64,000 nt of DNA from contig NZ_BLXY01000013.1 in NCBI RefSeq assembly GCF_014193585.1, positions 30,725 through 94,724 of the forward strand, in the 5' to 3' direction. The notes beneath the pieces were generated by a model that was not told where the DNA came from, searched no databases, and was given only the letters and a program-made list of their open reading frames with translations. Below are positions 63,123 to 64,000 of this stretch, in pieces (positions within the stretch are counted from its first letter, which is position 1; each line of letters starts with the position of its first letter). Position numbers and translations under genes: made by a program. This DNA comes from Geomonas paludis (GTDB taxonomy: Bacteria; Desulfobacterota; Desulfuromonadia; Geobacterales; Geobacteraceae).

Positions 63123-63803
63123 TTACGAAAGGGGCCACCTGCTCGTGTGCGGATCGAACGGCTGCTCCGCCGCGGCGCCGGGATTGTCGATCAAAAGCGC
63201 CCGGACCGGCGCCCCGTCCCCGTCCTTCAGCTTCAACGGCAGGCAGATCAACTGGTAATATCCCGCCGGAACGCCGGCCAGGTTGATTCCTTCGATGACC
63301 GGGATGCCGCCGTTGAGCAGAATCCTGTGCACCTCGCCGTCCCCGTCCATCGGTTCCACGGAAAGATAGTCGATCGCCACCAGCTTTATCTTCAAGTGGT
63401 GCAGGTAGTGCGCCCCCTCCGCCGTCAGCGCGGCGAAATCGTCATGAAATTCGCGATCCCCCCAAAAGTCCGAGTTGCCGGTTTTGATCAGCAGCCGTTC
63501 CACTCCCTTCAACTCCAGCGGCTCCAGTTCGTCGCGGCCGATCTTTTTGGCTCGGGGGATTTCTACGACCCGTGCCTGTCCGATGAGGAGGTCGAGCGGG
63601 ATCTCGTCAACGGTGATGCCGGCATCGTTGAAATGGCGGGGAGGATCGATGTGGGTGCCGGAGTGGGTGCCGAGCGTGATGCGGGAAAGGTTGGCGGCGT
63701 CTCCCTTGGCGATGCGGTGCCAGGGCTCTACGCTAACGGTGGGGTCCCCGGGGTAGGAGGGAAGATCGGGTGACAGCGCTACGCTGATGTCGTGGATTCT
63801 CAT
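63123..63803 (-). CDS. cyclase-family metal-dependent hydrolase (kynurenine formamidase-like)
   Basis: 226 aa from the ATG at 63803, preceded by GGGAGG. The diagnostic metal motif THSGTHIDPPRHF is near residue 46, preceded by DLPSYPGDPTV. The family includes KynB-like arylformamidases and polyketide cyclases; the substrate is unknown. Standard length. Confidence 0.85.
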   Translation of the reverse strand: MRIHDISVALSPDLPSYPGDPTVSVEPWHRIAKGDAANLSRITLGTHSGTHIDPPRHFNDAGITVDEIPLDLLIGQARVVEIPRAKKIGRDELEPLELKGVERLLIKTGNSDFWGDREFHDDFAALTAEGAHYLHHLKIKLVAIDYLSVEPMDGDGEVHRILLNGGIPVIEGINLAGVPAGYYQLICLPLKLKDGDGAPVRALLIDNPGAAAEQPFDPHTSRWPLS

Positions 63804-63898
63804 GGGGCACCTCCCGAAACAGCTTAATGTGAAAGCGGCACCGCCAAGTATAACCCAAGACGGCCTCACGCAAAGCCGCAAAGCAACCGTGTTCTCTG

Positions 63899-64000
63899 TC
63901 AAGCAAAAGCGTGGCTATCGCTCCAAGGCTGGTTATCTCTGAGCATTGCATTCAGTATGACCAGGAGCTTTCGCATCGTAGCGGTTATAGCCACCTTGTG
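63899..64000 (-). mobile_element. IS110-family transposase, C-terminal end (cut by the window edge)
   Basis: The frame from the right edge reads HKVAITATMRKLLVILNAML then RDNQPWSDSHAFA and stop. The MRKLLVILNAMLRD ending is characteristic of the C-terminus of IS110/IS902-type transposases. The rest lies outside the window, so intactness is unknown. Confidence 0.75.

Overview
The window looks like a chromosome segment of a GC-rich, chemotactic, metal-metabolising deltaproteobacterium of the Geobacter/Geomonas type (Desulfuromonadia). This is an inference from many methyl-accepting chemotaxis proteins, a heavy-metal-type two-component system, an exported multicopper oxidase, NikR, a rubrerythrin-like protein, and dispersed short palindromic repeats. 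No 16S rRNA is present to confirm it.

Left flank (1-18322). From the left edge there is a response regulator / histidine kinase / PAS sensor operon, then two chemoreceptor genes flanking a tandem pair of PstS-like binding proteins. Next come a glycerate kinase, small exported proteins, arsC with a truncated arsR, a Tat-exported multicopper oxidase, and two entericidin-like lipoproteins. An intergenic stretch holds degenerate tandem repeats.

Integrated island (about 18323-56900, 38.5 kb). A 25-bp perfect direct repeat brackets this segment. The right copy is the 3' end of an intact tRNA-Ser(CGA) gene, and a tyrosine recombinase gene ends 19 bp inside it. The left copy still sits beside what is probably the tRNA's original terminator. 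The left third carries a Fic protein, a small Cys/Ser/Thr-rich peptide, a phage-like repressor with divergent small genes (HNH nuclease, phosphoesterase) and a serine resolvase. The core (27.0-51.6 kb) is a nearly complete dpd system, which inserts 7-deazaguanine bases into DNA and restricts unmodified DNA. A rightward operon encodes DpdE (SNF2 helicase), DpdF (RecQ-like), DpdG, DpdH (ATPase), DpdI, DpdJ (helicase), DpdK (PLD nuclease) and DpdD, followed by queC, queD and folE2, which supply the preQ0 precursor. A convergent leftward operon encodes a YaaA-like protein (candidate DpdC), a DpdB-like protein, DpdA (TGT-like DNA transglycosylase) and a second DpdB-like protein. queE is missing and must come from elsewhere in the genome. 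The right end holds a split second recombinase, an excisionase-like gene and the main integrase.

Right flank (56901-64000). This is ordinary chromosome: tRNA-Ser, tadA, nikR, an NAD-dependent epimerase, a ferritin-like protein, a SlyD-like isomerase, a Nudix hydrolase, an RluA-type pseudouridine synthase, an exported CxxC-repeat protein, a cyclase-family hydrolase, and the C-terminal end of an IS110-family transposase at the edge.

How the parts fit (inference): FolE2, QueD and QueC, with host QueE, would make preQ0. DpdA with one or both DpdB proteins would exchange guanine for preQ0 in DNA, and the YaaA-like protein may convert the nitrile to the amide. The helicases, ATPase and PLD nuclease would attack unmodified incoming DNA. 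The two integrase modules and the att repeats explain how the system arrived as a block.
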